Shown here one piece after another: positions 7,971 through 16,624 of a stretch of 33,667 bases of DNA. Under the pieces are notes generated by a model that was given only the letters and a program-made list of their open reading frames with translations, did no database searches and was not told the origin of the DNA. Position numbers and translations under genes: made by a program. Positions within the stretch are counted from its first letter, which is position 1, and each line of letters begins with the position of its first letter. Source of the DNA: Kiritimatiellia bacterium (GTDB lineage: Bacteria; Verrucomicrobiota; Kiritimatiellia; RFP12; UBA1067); assembly GCA_017542055.1 (NCBI GenBank), contig JAFXXW010000019.1:1-33667 (forward strand), read 5' to 3'.

Positions 7971-9597
7971 GAGCGAAAAGTTGATCGCGGTGCTGTTGGG
8001 TCTGGTGCTCGCGGGGTATCTGTATTTCGATTTCACCGGGCGCAAAACGGTCGAAAATGCGGCGCCGGAACCGGTGCGGGCGGCGGAAAGCGCGGCGGTC
8101 CGGACGGAAGCGCCGGCGGTCTCCCCGGTCAAGCCGGAGCCGGTGGCGGAAGTGGCGGAGTGGACGCTGCCGGAACGGTTGGTGGAGCTCGAGAACGACG
8201 AGGTCAAGTTGGTTTTGACGTCGCGGGGCGGCGCGGTAAGGCGGGCGGTGATGAAGCGCTATGCGCAGAATCGCGGGAGCGTGAGCGAGGACAATCCGCC
8301 TTACGAATTCGATTTCGGCGAGTCGCCGCTGGGATCGTTGGGCGAGGAATTCGCTTACGTGCAGGTGGAGGGCGCCACCGCGATTTTCGCGTCGGAGGCG
8401 GGTCGCGCCAGGCGGGTGACGCTGAAGCCTGACTACCGGGTGGAGTTTGCGGACGAGGGCATCGAAGGAAGGCGAGGGATTTCGCTGGGCGCGGTGTCGA
8501 TGGGCTCGGGCAAGAACGACCTCTTGTCGGTGGACGCGTGGGATTTGGGCGGCAAGAAGCCGCACGTGGTGCATTATTCGGAAACCGATCCGCTCAAGGG
8601 TCTGCTGGCCGGTGCGACGGGCGGGTGCTCCAGTTCCGCCAACGCCGCCGGCATGCCGAGAGTTTCGCCGCGCATTCCGGTGGAGGGGAATTTTACTTGG
8701 GTGGCGCTCAAGAATCGCTTTTTCGTGGCGGCGCTGAGCAGCTCGACGGCCGGGATCGCGGGCTTTTCGGTTCAGGTGGAGCGCGAGGTGGCGAGCGACG
8801 TCTACCGGCCCAAGACGGTGCGGGCGGAGGCGTCGATGGCGTCGGGCGGACAGGCGACGAGCGTGTTTTACATCGGGCCCAAGAAGCAGGCGTTGCTGTC
8901 GGAGCTGGGCATGCGGGACGTGATGGAGTTCGGCATGTGGCGGTGGATTTGCTATCCGTTGGTGTGGACGCTCAATCTGTTTCACGGCTGGATCCCCAGC
9001 TACGGCGTGGCCATAATTCTCTTGACGATTCTGGTGCGGCTGATCTTCTGGCCGCTCACCCACAAGTCGACGGTGGGCATGAAGAAGATGCAGGAAATCC
9101 AGCCGCTCATGAAGGAGGTCCAGGCCAAGTACAAGGACAATCCCCAGCGGCAGCAGCAGGAGATCATGAAGCTCTATCGCGAGCACAAGGTGAATCCGCT
9201 TTCTTCGTGCCTGCCGATGCTCATCCAGATTCCGGTGTTCATTGCGCTCTTTAACGTGCTCAGGTCGGCGGTGGAGCTCCGGTATGCGGGCTTTTTGTGG
9301 ATTCCCGATCTCTCCGAACCGGAGGGGCTGTTGGCCGACTATTTGCCGTTCGGGGGGCTTAACATTCTGCCGATTTTGATGGCGGTCACGATGGCGCTTC
9401 AGAGCGCGTTGACGCCGCAGGCGGGCGACAAGAGCCAGCAGCGGATGATGATGGTGATGATGCCGGTCATGATGCTCGTCATGTTCTACAATTTCCCGTC
9501 GGCGCTGTCGCTCTACTGGACGCTGTCGCAGGTGTTGAGCATCGCTCAGATGTGGCTGATCCGGCGTAGGACCAACTTGGCCAAAACTGGCAAATGA
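7963..9597 (+). CDS. yidC: membrane protein insertase YidC
   Basis: 544-residue Oxa1/YidC insertase that folds and inserts inner-membrane proteins alone or with SecYEG. Residues about 7-24 form the N-terminal membrane anchor ([16 protein letters not shown]). An Ala/Pro/Glu-rich linker and a large periplasmic beta domain follow to about residue 320, the form seen in Gram-negative bacteria. The conserved five-helix core starts near [20 protein letters not shown] and includes [22 protein letters not shown], the cytoplasmic helical pair ([23 protein letters not shown]), and [20 protein letters not shown]. The Arg in ILVRLIFWP matches the charged groove residue. Its stop overlaps the lepA start by ATGA. 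Confidence 0.97.
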   Translation: MNKSEKLIAVLLGLVLAGYLYFDFTGRKTVENAAPEPVRAAESAAVRTEAPAVSPVKPEPVAEVAEWTLPERLVELENDEVKLVLTSRGGAVRRAVMKRYAQNRGSVSEDNPPYEFDFGESPLGSLGEEFAYVQVEGATAIFASEAGRARRVTLKPDYRVEFADEGIEGRRGISLGAVSMGSGKNDLLSVDAWDLGGKKPHVVHYSETDPLKGLLAGATGGCSSSANAAGMPRVSPRIPVEGNFTWVALKNRFFVAALSSSTAGIAGFSVQVEREVASDVYRPKTVRAEASMASGGQATSVFYIGPKKQALLSELGMRDVMEFGMWRWICYPLVWTLNLFHGWIPSYGVAIILLTILVRLIFWPLTHKSTVGMKKMQEIQPLMKEVQAKYKDNPQRQQQEIMKLYREHKVNPLSSCLPMLIQIPVFIALFNVLRSAVELRYAGFLWIPDLSEPEGLLADYLPFGGLNILPILMAVTMALQSALTPQAGDKSQQRMMMVMMPVMMLVMFYNFPSALSLYWTLSQVLSIAQMWLIRRRTNLAKTGK

Positions 9598-11402
9598 GAC
9601 TGGAAAACATCAGAAATTTCTGCATTATCGCCCATGTAGATCATGGGAAGACGACGCTTTCCGACCGGATCTTGGAGTTGACGCACGCCATCAGCCAGCG
9701 CGAGCTCAAGGAGCAGACGTTGGACGCGATGGACCTGGAGCGCGAACGCGGCATCACCATCAAGAGCCATCCGGTGTCGATGGAGTACGAGGCCAAAGAC
9801 GGCAAGAGGTATCTCTTCAACCTGCTGGACACGCCCGGTCACGTGGACTTCGCCTACGAGGTGAGCCGCTCGATGGGAGCGTGCGAGGGGGCGCTGCTGG
9901 TGGTGGACGCGGCCCAGGGCGTGGAGGCGCAGACGGTGGCCAACACGTATTTTGCGCAGGACGCCAAGCTGGAGATCGTGCCGGTGTTGAACAAGGTGGA
10001 TCTGCCGGGCGCCAACGTGGCGGAGGTGAGCCGGGAAATCGAGGATATCCTGGCCATTCCGATGGACGATCCGCTGCTCGTGTCCGCCAAGACCGGCCAG
10101 GGGTGCGAAGAAGTGCTGGAAGCCATCGTCAAGCGCATTCCGCCGCCCGAATCGGCTGGAACGGAGGCTCCTTTAAGGGCGTTGGTTTTCGATTCGGTGT
10201 TCGACGAATTTCGCGGCGTCATCACCTACGTGCGGGTGGTGGACGGGTCGCTCAAGGCGGGTCAGGGCGTGGTGTTCATGGGTAGCCACGTTTCTACCAC
10301 CGTCCATGAAGTGGGGATTTTCTCGCCCAACAAGAAGCCGGTGGAACGGCTGGAGGCGGGCCAGGTGGGGTATATCGTGGGGACGGTGAAAGACCCGAGC
10401 GAAATCAAGATCGGAGACACCGTCACTACCGCCAAGTTGGGGGCCGAGGAACCGTTGCCGGGCTTCCACGACATCCATCCTACGGTGTTCTGCGGCATTT
10501 ATCCCATGTCGACCGACGAGTTCCAGAAGGTGGCGCAGGGGCTGGAAAAACTGCATTTGAACGATAGCGCGTTCACGTTCCACCACGAGAGTTCGCTGGC
10601 GTTGGGATTCGGTTTCCGGTGCGGTTTTCTGGGGCTTTTGCACATGGAAATCGTGCAGGAACGGTTGCGGCGAGAGTTCAATCTGGATATCATTTCCACC
10701 TCGCCGGGCGTGGTGTACAAGCTCAAGCTGAAAGACGGCACCGAGCGCGATCTGGACAATCCCCTGCAGATGCCCGATCCTTCGGCGCTGGAGACGATTT
10801 CCGAGCCGGTGTTGAAGGCCCGGATCATCACGCCGTCGGAGTCGATCGGCGACGTGATGCGCATCGTGATGGACCGGCGCGGACAGGTGGAGGGCACGGA
10901 GACCATCGACGCCAAGCGGGTGATGCTCCATTGCCGGCTGCCGCTCAACGAGATTTTGATCGATTTCCACGATACGCTGAAGTCGGTGTCGCACGGCTAC
11001 GCCTCGATGGACTACGAGCCGGCGGGCTATCAGGTATCGGACATCGTCAAGATGGATATTCTGCTCAACGGCGAAACGGTCGACGCGTTCGCCACGATGG
11101 TGCACCGGGACAAGGCGCGCGCTCGCGGCATCCAGATGTGCAAGGCGTTGGCCGATACGATCCCTCCGCACCAGTTCAAGATTCCGGTGCAGGCCGCCAT
11201 CGGCAAGGAGATCATCGCCCGCGAAGACATCCGGCCTTTCCGCAAGGACGTCCTCGCCAAGCTGTACGGCGGCGACGTGACGCGGAAGATGAAGGTGCTG
11301 GAAAAGCAGAAACGCGGCAAGGCCCGGATGAAGGAGTTCGGTCACGTCAACGTGCCGCAAAGCGCATTTATCGCAGTCTTAAAAGGAACAATCAAGGAGT
11401 AA
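9594..11402 (+). CDS. lepA: elongation factor 4 (LepA)
   Basis: 602-residue ribosome-associated GTPase. The G1 motif AHVDHGKTT is near residue 13, switch I lies in LERERGITIKSH, G3 is DTPGHVDF and G4 is NKVDLP. The protein then follows EF-4: FRGVITYVRVVDGSLKAGQ (domain II), ESSLALGFGFRCGFLGLLHMEI (diagnostic for LepA), RGQVEGTE, and the LepA-specific C-terminal domain ending GGDVTRKMKVLEKQKRGKARMK. Full length. It is joined to yidC by ATGA, and AAGGAG at its own 3' end serves as the Shine-Dalgarno of exbB. Confidence 0.98.
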   Translation: MRLENIRNFCIIAHVDHGKTTLSDRILELTHAISQRELKEQTLDAMDLERERGITIKSHPVSMEYEAKDGKRYLFNLLDTPGHVDFAYEVSRSMGACEGALLVVDAAQGVEAQTVANTYFAQDAKLEIVPVLNKVDLPGANVAEVSREIEDILAIPMDDPLLVSAKTGQGCEEVLEAIVKRIPPPESAGTEAPLRALVFDSVFDEFRGVITYVRVVDGSLKAGQGVVFMGSHVSTTVHEVGIFSPNKKPVERLEAGQVGYIVGTVKDPSEIKIGDTVTTAKLGAEEPLPGFHDIHPTVFCGIYPMSTDEFQKVAQGLEKLHLNDSAFTFHHESSLALGFGFRCGFLGLLHMEIVQERLRREFNLDIISTSPGVVYKLKLKDGTERDLDNPLQMPDPSALETISEPVLKARIITPSESIGDVMRIVMDRRGQVEGTETIDAKRVMLHCRLPLNEILIDFHDTLKSVSHGYASMDYEPAGYQVSDIVKMDILLNGETVDAFATMVHRDKARARGIQMCKALADTIPPHQFKIPVQAAIGKEIIAREDIRPFRKDVLAKLYGGDVTRKMKVLEKQKRGKARMKEFGHVNVPQSAFIAVLKGTIKE

Positions 11403-11406
11403 ACCA

Positions 11407-11895
11407 ATGAACGACATCACGTTCGAACAGGCTTGGAACTACGGGGGGCCCCTCATGTGGGTGCTCGCCGGAATAAGCGTTTTCGCTTTGGCGGTGGTCT
11501 TGTACCTCTGGATCACCCAGAGCCGGTTCGTGTTTCTGAAGTCGGCCTACCGCAAGGTTGCCGCTTCCAAGGACCGGGCGGCGGCCGGAGGACGGATCGC
11601 GGCGCGGGCGATGGCGGCGGTCGATTGGCTGGCGGACGTGGCGGCCATCGCTCCGTTGGTGGGATTGCTCGGCACGGTGCTCGGCATGTTCCGCGCGTTC
11701 GGCGGAATCGCCAGCGACGTTTCGGCCGGAGCCAAGCCGGTGGTGCTGGCGCAAGGCGTGTCGCAGGCGATCGTGACGACGATTTTCGGTCTGGTGGTGG
11801 CGATTCCGGCGCTTTTGTTCTACGCGATGCTGCGTCGCCGGTGCCAAAAGCGCATTGCCGAACTGGAGGAAGCGTGCGATGAAATTCAGGACTGA
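11407..11895 (+). CDS. exbB: ExbB/TolQ/MotA-family proton channel protein
   Basis: 162-residue three-helix inner-membrane protein, shorter than E. coli TolQ (230). The helices are GGPLMWVLAGISVFALAVVLYLW (about 13-35), DWLADVAAIAPLVGLLGTVLGMF (about 75-98, with the family's P-L-x-G-L-L-G-T-V-x-G-M motif), and AIVTTIFGLVVAIPALLFYAML (about 119-141). With ExbD it should form the pmf-driven stator of a Ton/Tol-type motor. AAGGAG lies 7 bp before the ATG. The next gene overlaps it by 17 bp. The gene order that follows is neither a classic tonB nor a tolQRA-B-pal cluster. Confidence 0.92.
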   Translation: MNDITFEQAWNYGGPLMWVLAGISVFALAVVLYLWITQSRFVFLKSAYRKVAASKDRAAAGGRIAARAMAAVDWLADVAAIAPLVGLLGTVLGMFRAFGGIASDVSAGAKPVVLAQGVSQAIVTTIFGLVVAIPALLFYAMLRRRCQKRIAELEEACDEIQD

Positions 11896-12292
11896 CAACC
11901 GTTCCAAGGCGCCCCAGCTGGCGATGACGTCGATGCTGGACGTCATCTTCCTGCTGCTGTGCTTCTTCGTGACGGTAAGCGTGTTTTCGCAGTGGGAGAG
12001 CGAAATTTCCATCAAGCTGCCCAACGCCAAGACGTCGCAGGAGCCCGAGCGGCTGCCGGGCGAGATCATCGTCAATCTGACGCGCGAGGGCAAGGTGCGG
12101 GTTAACGGGGGCGACATGCCGCTCGGCGAGCTCAAAATGCGCCTGGCGAAGATTTCCAAGTTCTACCCCGGACAGCCGGTCATCATTCGCGCCGACCGGG
12201 AAGTGAAATACGAGTCGCTGGTGGAAGTGATCGACACCTGCCGCGAGGCAGACGTCTGGAATTTCTCGCTGGCGACCGAAGGAGAACAGTGA
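11879..12292 (+). CDS. exbD: ExbD/TolR-family biopolymer transport protein
   Basis: 137 residues: a short basic N-terminus, one transmembrane helix, and a periplasmic domain. TSMLDVIFLLLCFFVTVSVF (about residues 17-36) includes the essential intramembrane Asp in the M-L-D-V-I-F-L-L-L motif that carries protons. The periplasmic part GEIIVNLTREGKVRVNGGDM and QPVIIRADREVKYESLVEVIDTC is the usual ExbD fold. I chose ATG 11879 because GGAGGA (11865-11870) is 8 bp before it; an in-frame ATG at 11855 would add eight residues inside exbB. It ends with a GTGA overlap with the TPR gene. Confidence 0.93.
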   Translation: MKFRTDNRSKAPQLAMTSMLDVIFLLLCFFVTVSVFSQWESEISIKLPNAKTSQEPERLPGEIIVNLTREGKVRVNGGDMPLGELKMRLAKISKFYPGQPVIIRADREVKYESLVEVIDTCREADVWNFSLATEGEQ

Positions 12293-14178
12293 GTCTGCTT
12301 TGCACATTGCTGCTTGCCGCCATTTCCATCACCGCCGGCGACCGGCTGGCGATGGCCGACCGGCTGTTCAACAAAGGGGCGTACGAGGACGCGCTCAAGG
12401 AATACAAGGTGATCTACCGCAACGACGGGTCGGACAAGGACGATCTTTTGTATCGCCTGGCCGAGTGCTACCGGGCGCTCGGCAGCGGCGTCGAATCGCG
12501 GCGGATCTATCTATTGCTCGTGAAGAACTTCCCCGCGTCCAAGTACGCGCACCGGTCGCGGCTGATGGCGGCGCTGGCGGTGGAAGGACCCGCCCGCAAG
12601 GAGGAGCTTTTGCTGCTTGATTCCGATTCGGTGCCCAACGACCTCCGGGCGGCGGCCCTGTATTACATCGGGGTGGCGGACAACGACGCGGAGAAGCTCT
12701 CCCGGTCGCTCAAGCTCGATCCCAAGGGCAAGTATTCCGCCTACGCCAAGTTGCGCCGGGCGTCGATTCTCGCCAATTCCGGCAATCCCAAGGAAAAACG
12801 CGACGCCGTGCAGCTATTGACCGATATCGCGTTCGGCGAGGACAAGGAGTTTGCGGAAGACGCGCTCTATCTGGCGGCCGCCACGAGCTACGGCGACAAG
12901 AAATATCGCGAGGCCGGCAGTCTCCTCCACCGGTATCTCAAGGTCTATCCGTCCGGCAAGTATCGCGGCGACGTGGTCCGGGTGTGCGCCTGGTGCGATT
13001 ATCTCCAGGGCAAATACGCCGACGCGTTGGCGCTGTGCCAGCAGTTCGAGTGCGAAGACACCGCGTATCTTTCCGGCGCGGCCCATTACGCGCTTAAGGA
13101 GAACGCCATCGCGGCAGGGAAGTTCCGCGATTATCTCCAGCAGTATCCGGCCGGCAAGTATCGCACCGACGTGGAATTGCCGCTCGCCCGGCTGGAATTC
13201 GCCGAGGCCGAGAGCGCCGGCGACGATTTGAAGATGGTGGATTCGGCGCAACGCGCGGCCAAGCTGGGGTCGTTGCCGCAGGATCATCTGCGGCTAGCTT
13301 GGGCGTACGAGAAGATCGGCCGGCTGGAAGACGCCGTCAACGAATACGTGGATCTCGCCGAAAAGCATCCGGGCACGAAAGAGGCGACGGAGGCCATGTA
13401 TCTGAAGGCGATGATCGATTTGCGCGAGAGTCGCTGGAACGCGGCGGACCTGGCGCTCAAGGAGGCGCTGGCCGGCAGTCTCGACACGCGCCGGACCGCG
13501 GAAGCCAAGTATTGGCGCGGAATCGCTTCGGTCAAGCTGGAGCACGAAGAGGAGGGGGTCAAGCTGCTGAGAGAGGCGTTGGCGCTAGGACTGTCGCTGG
13601 ACATGACGCGCGAGGCCCGGCTGATCATCGCCGATTTCGAATACAACAGCGGAAATATCGAAACGGCCCAGGCCGAGTATCGCGATCTGGTGGCCAACGG
13701 CGCGGCCGCCCGGATGTCGGCCAAGAAGGCGTTCACTGTCGGCAAGCTCATCAACTCCAAGGAATGCGCCAAGGCGCTGATCGATTCGGAAGCGCCGGAA
13801 TGGCGGCAGGCCGGCTATTCGCTGCTGGGGTCGATCGAAGACGGCGAAAAGAACTACCGGGCCGCGATGGAAGCCTACCGTAGCGCGATCGATGAACTGG
13901 TGGAGACGGACGAACTGCCCAAGACGGTGTTGCGTTTGGGGGTGTTGGAGACCGAAAACGGCGAATTCGACAAGGCGGAAAAGACGCTCGTGAAGGCGGT
14001 GGATCTCAACAAGAACGACGTGCTGGCCCGGGCCGAGGCGTATCTCAATCTGGCCAAGGTGGCGGCGGGGCAAGGCGACAAGGAGAAGGCCAGCGGCTAC
14101 GCCACGGTGGTGGCCACGCTGTTCGACCAGACGCCGTTCGCCGCCGAAGCCGAACGCATAGCGGAGGAAAGCCGATGA
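12289..14178 (+). CDS. exported tetratricopeptide-repeat protein of the Exb cluster
   Basis: 629 residues. A short hydrophobic N-terminus (MSLLCTLLLAAISITAG) looks like a signal peptide or anchor. The rest is a string of TPR-like helical hairpins, for example DRLFNKGAYEDALKEYKVIY, KYREAGSLLHRYLKVYPSGK, RLEDAVNEYVDLAEKHPGTK and NYRAAMEAYRSAIDELVETD, resembling the CpoB/YbgF and BamD type of periplasmic scaffold. It starts at GTG 12289 with AAGGAG a few bases upstream and a GTGA overlap with exbD, and ends with ATGA into the VWA gene. It probably serves as the periplasmic adaptor of the ExbBD motor, by analogy with CpoB in Tol-Pal; partners are unknown. Confidence 0.82.
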   Translation: MSLLCTLLLAAISITAGDRLAMADRLFNKGAYEDALKEYKVIYRNDGSDKDDLLYRLAECYRALGSGVESRRIYLLLVKNFPASKYAHRSRLMAALAVEGPARKEELLLLDSDSVPNDLRAAALYYIGVADNDAEKLSRSLKLDPKGKYSAYAKLRRASILANSGNPKEKRDAVQLLTDIAFGEDKEFAEDALYLAAATSYGDKKYREAGSLLHRYLKVYPSGKYRGDVVRVCAWCDYLQGKYADALALCQQFECEDTAYLSGAAHYALKENAIAAGKFRDYLQQYPAGKYRTDVELPLARLEFAEAESAGDDLKMVDSAQRAAKLGSLPQDHLRLAWAYEKIGRLEDAVNEYVDLAEKHPGTKEATEAMYLKAMIDLRESRWNAADLALKEALAGSLDTRRTAEAKYWRGIASVKLEHEEEGVKLLREALALGLSLDMTREARLIIADFEYNSGNIETAQAEYRDLVANGAAARMSAKKAFTVGKLINSKECAKALIDSEAPEWRQAGYSLLGSIEDGEKNYRAAMEAYRSAIDELVETDELPKTVLRLGVLETENGEFDKAEKTLVKAVDLNKNDVLARAEAYLNLAKVAAGQGDKEKASGYATVVATLFDQTPFAAEAERIAEESR

Positions 14179-15818
14179 GTCGCCGGGACGTGCTGATAAT
14201 CGCGCTCGCCGTATCCATCATCGTCCACATCGCGCTGATGTTCTGGGCGCGGCCCAAGGTGATGACTTCGGTGGCGCGCGGACTGGCCAGGGTGAAGCGT
14301 CACGTCAACACGGTGCAGCGCGAAAATCCGCCGGACGGGGACTTGACGGAGATGAGCCTCATGGAGGACGAAGAGGCCAAAAAGGAAGCGCCGGAGATCA
14401 ACGACGAAGAGTTGCTCAAGCTGTCCGTCCTGAGCACGATGAACCACATCCCGCTCGACGACAACGCGCAGCTGTCGGCGCCGGAACCGGCCGAAATTTC
14501 CCGCGAAATCGAAAGCTACAAGATTCTGGAGGCGCCGAACGTTTTCGACACCATGCCGATAATCGTGACCGCCGGCAAGAACGAGGAAATCCGCGAAAAG
14601 ATAGTTTTCGAGGCGCCGGAGACGATCGTGGCGGCCACGATTCCGCCCAAGATGGAAATGTCCGTGGAACCGGAGGAAATCGTCGCGCCGGACGACATCG
14701 CGCCGGATTTCGAAACTTTCGAAGAGTCGGTTTCGGTGGCCCAGGACGAGCCGGAAAAGCTGGTCAAGGACAAGGCGCCCGATTTCAAACCGGTCGATTC
14801 GGTGCTGCCCGACGTCAACGAGTCGATCGTGGAAGCCGAAAAGGCGGCGGTCAAGAATCTGATCGACGCGCTCGACGCCAAGGAGATAACCGAGGTGGTG
14901 GATTTTTCCGTCGCCCGGCAGCAGAAGGACGCCTACACCTATTTCAAGGTCACGATAACCCCCAAGCCGGATTTGCCGATCGTCGCCAAGGATATAGTGG
15001 TGTTGATCGACACTTCGCCTTCGGTCGGACGCGACCGGTTGGCGTCGGTGAAGGACGCCATCAAGCGCCTGCTCGTGAACGGCACCAACACGGGCGACCG
15101 GTTCAACATCGTGGCGTTCAGCGACAAGTTCCAGTATGCGTTCACCAGCTGGCAGGATTGCAACGCCGCCAGTTTCGCCTATGCCGACCGTTGGATCGAC
15201 AACCGGGTGCTGCACGGCTGGACGGACGTGTTCGGGGTGATCAAGTCGGTGTTGACCTTGCCGCGCGACCCCAAGCGTCCGCTCATCGCTTTGGTGGTGA
15301 CCGACGGCGACGCCAACGCGGGCGTGAGCGAAACGGCGCAGATACTTTCGCGCTTCTCGGAGTTGAACGACGGACTTATTTCCGTATACATGTACGGGGT
15401 CAAGTCCAGCGCCAACAAGGAGCTCATCGACGTGTTGACGCGCGGCAATCGCGGCGAATCGATGATCTACCGGGAAGGGTTCTTCAAGGATCGCGCGTTC
15501 GCCGGCGACGATATCGACGTGTTCGCCAACCGCTTCAAGATGCCGGTAGTGACCGACTTGCGGGTGGTGTTCGCTTCCGATTCGCCGGCCGAGGCGTATC
15601 CTTCGCTTTTGCGCAACCTCTACCGGGGCAACAGCGTGGACATAATCGGACGCGTCAAGGGCGCGCCGGATTCGATCGCGTTTTCGCTCAAGGGGCTCGC
15701 GGGCGACCAGCCCTATGAAAGTTTCGTCCGGATTCCGCTGGACGGCGCCGTAGTCGCGAAGAAGCTCGACGCGGAATTCGATTCGGAAGTGGGCATCGAA
15801 AGAAAGACCAGAAAATGA
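14175..15818 (+). CDS. membrane-anchored von Willebrand factor A protein in TolA/TonB position
   Basis: 547 residues. An N-terminal uncleaved-type anchor (LIIALAVSIIVHIALMFW, about 7-24) is followed by roughly 230 residues of acidic, Pro/Glu/Val-rich, low-complexity sequence, then a VWA domain (about 250-470). The metal-ion-dependent adhesion site is complete: Asp279-x-Ser281-x-Ser283 in IDTSPS, Thr350 in HGWTDVFG, and Asp377 in VVTDGDAN. A beta-rich C-terminal segment follows. Overall plan (one N-terminal helix, long charged linker, folded periplasmic end) copies TolA/TonB, but the end domain is VWA. ATGA overlaps on both sides tie it to the TPR gene and the next gene. I infer that ExbB/ExbD power or position this protein in the periplasm. 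The linker shows no TonB C-terminal domain. Confidence 0.85.
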   Translation: MSRRDVLIIALAVSIIVHIALMFWARPKVMTSVARGLARVKRHVNTVQRENPPDGDLTEMSLMEDEEAKKEAPEINDEELLKLSVLSTMNHIPLDDNAQLSAPEPAEISREIESYKILEAPNVFDTMPIIVTAGKNEEIREKIVFEAPETIVAATIPPKMEMSVEPEEIVAPDDIAPDFETFEESVSVAQDEPEKLVKDKAPDFKPVDSVLPDVNESIVEAEKAAVKNLIDALDAKEITEVVDFSVARQQKDAYTYFKVTITPKPDLPIVAKDIVVLIDTSPSVGRDRLASVKDAIKRLLVNGTNTGDRFNIVAFSDKFQYAFTSWQDCNAASFAYADRWIDNRVLHGWTDVFGVIKSVLTLPRDPKRPLIALVVTDGDANAGVSETAQILSRFSELNDGLISVYMYGVKSSANKELIDVLTRGNRGESMIYREGFFKDRAFAGDDIDVFANRFKMPVVTDLRVVFASDSPAEAYPSLLRNLYRGNSVDIIGRVKGAPDSIAFSLKGLAGDQPYESFVRIPLDGAVVAKKLDAEFDSEVGIERKTRK

Positions 15819-16624
15819 TTACGTTGATATTGGCGTTGCTGGCGGGAGCCGGCGTGTTTGCGGGCGCGTTCTTCGGTCTGGACTGGGGACGCGGGTGGTC
15901 GATTTTCGCCGGCGTCGCCGGTCTCGTGCTGACGCAACTGGGGCTTGGGGTTTTCTTCCAGCGCCGGATCAAGGCGGACATGGCCGGCGTGCAGCGCATC
16001 CTCGAAGCCGGCCAGGCCAAGATCAAGGAGAAATACCGGCGTTGGCAGACCCGGCCGCCGTCTTCCATGAAATCGGCGCAGAAGGAGATTCTGGAAGACA
16101 CCAAAGTCTTCGTGCGCGAAGCGCTGAAGCAGACCGACGTTTTGGGCAAGTACCGTTTTTGGGTGCCGCTCATCGACCGTCAGATCGCCACCGCCAAGTT
16201 CCAGTTGAACTGGATGGTCAAGGATTTCAAGGCGGTGGACAAGCTCCTGCCCAAGGCCATCGTGATGGATCCGACCATGGCGGCCATGAAGATGGCGCGA
16301 CTTTACATGCTGGGACCCGACATGGCGGAAATCGCCAAGGTCTACCGCAAGGCCGTGCGCAAAACCGCGTACAACGGCAACGTGCTGCCGGCGGCGGCGA
16401 TGTCGTGGATGCAGGTGCGGCAGAACGACGCGGATGGCGCGTTCCGGACGCTGACCGAGGCGCTCAAAAAGTCCGATGACGCCACCTTGAAGCGCAATCA
16501 CGGGCTTTTGATGAACAATCGCGTGGCCCACTTCAGCAACAGCGGCCTCGGCGACCAGTGGTATTCGCTCTATCTGGAAGAACCCCGGATGCGCGCCCAG
16601 CGCCAACATATCCAATATCGATGA
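15815..16624 (+). CDS. two-helix membrane protein with helical cytoplasmic domain, function unknown
   Basis: 269 residues. Two hydrophobic segments lie at the N-terminus (LILALLAGAGVFAGAFFGL and IFAGVAGLVLTQLGLGVFF), followed by a soluble, mainly alpha-helical region of about 220 residues rich in Lys, Met and Ala. Part of it looks like degenerate TPR helices (MDPTMAAMKMARLYMLGPDM, AEIAKVYRKAVRKTAYNGN, NDADGAFRTLTEALKKSDD). The double-helix hairpin would leave the helical part in the cytoplasm. Both ends use ATGA overlaps, so it is translated with the VWA protein and the MurU-AmgK fusion. I do not recognise a family; it is likely the last component of the ExbBD-TPR-VWA unit. Confidence 0.75.
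   Translation: MITLILALLAGAGVFAGAFFGLDWGRGWSIFAGVAGLVLTQLGLGVFFQRRIKADMAGVQRILEAGQAKIKEKYRRWQTRPPSSMKSAQKEILEDTKVFVREALKQTDVLGKYRFWVPLIDRQIATAKFQLNWMVKDFKAVDKLLPKAIVMDPTMAAMKMARLYMLGPDMAEIAKVYRKAVRKTAYNGNVLPAAAMSWMQVRQNDADGAFRTLTEALKKSDDATLKRNHGLLMNNRVAHFSNSGLGDQWYSLYLEEPRMRAQRQHIQYR

Noticed and set aside
7234-9186. Long open frame on the minus strand (about 650 codons) opposite rpmH-yidC, and a similar one at 16570-18252
   Set aside because: They run antisense to clearly recognised genes. GC-rich codon bias leaves the opposite strand open; the translations are His/Arg/Leu-rich with no family features.
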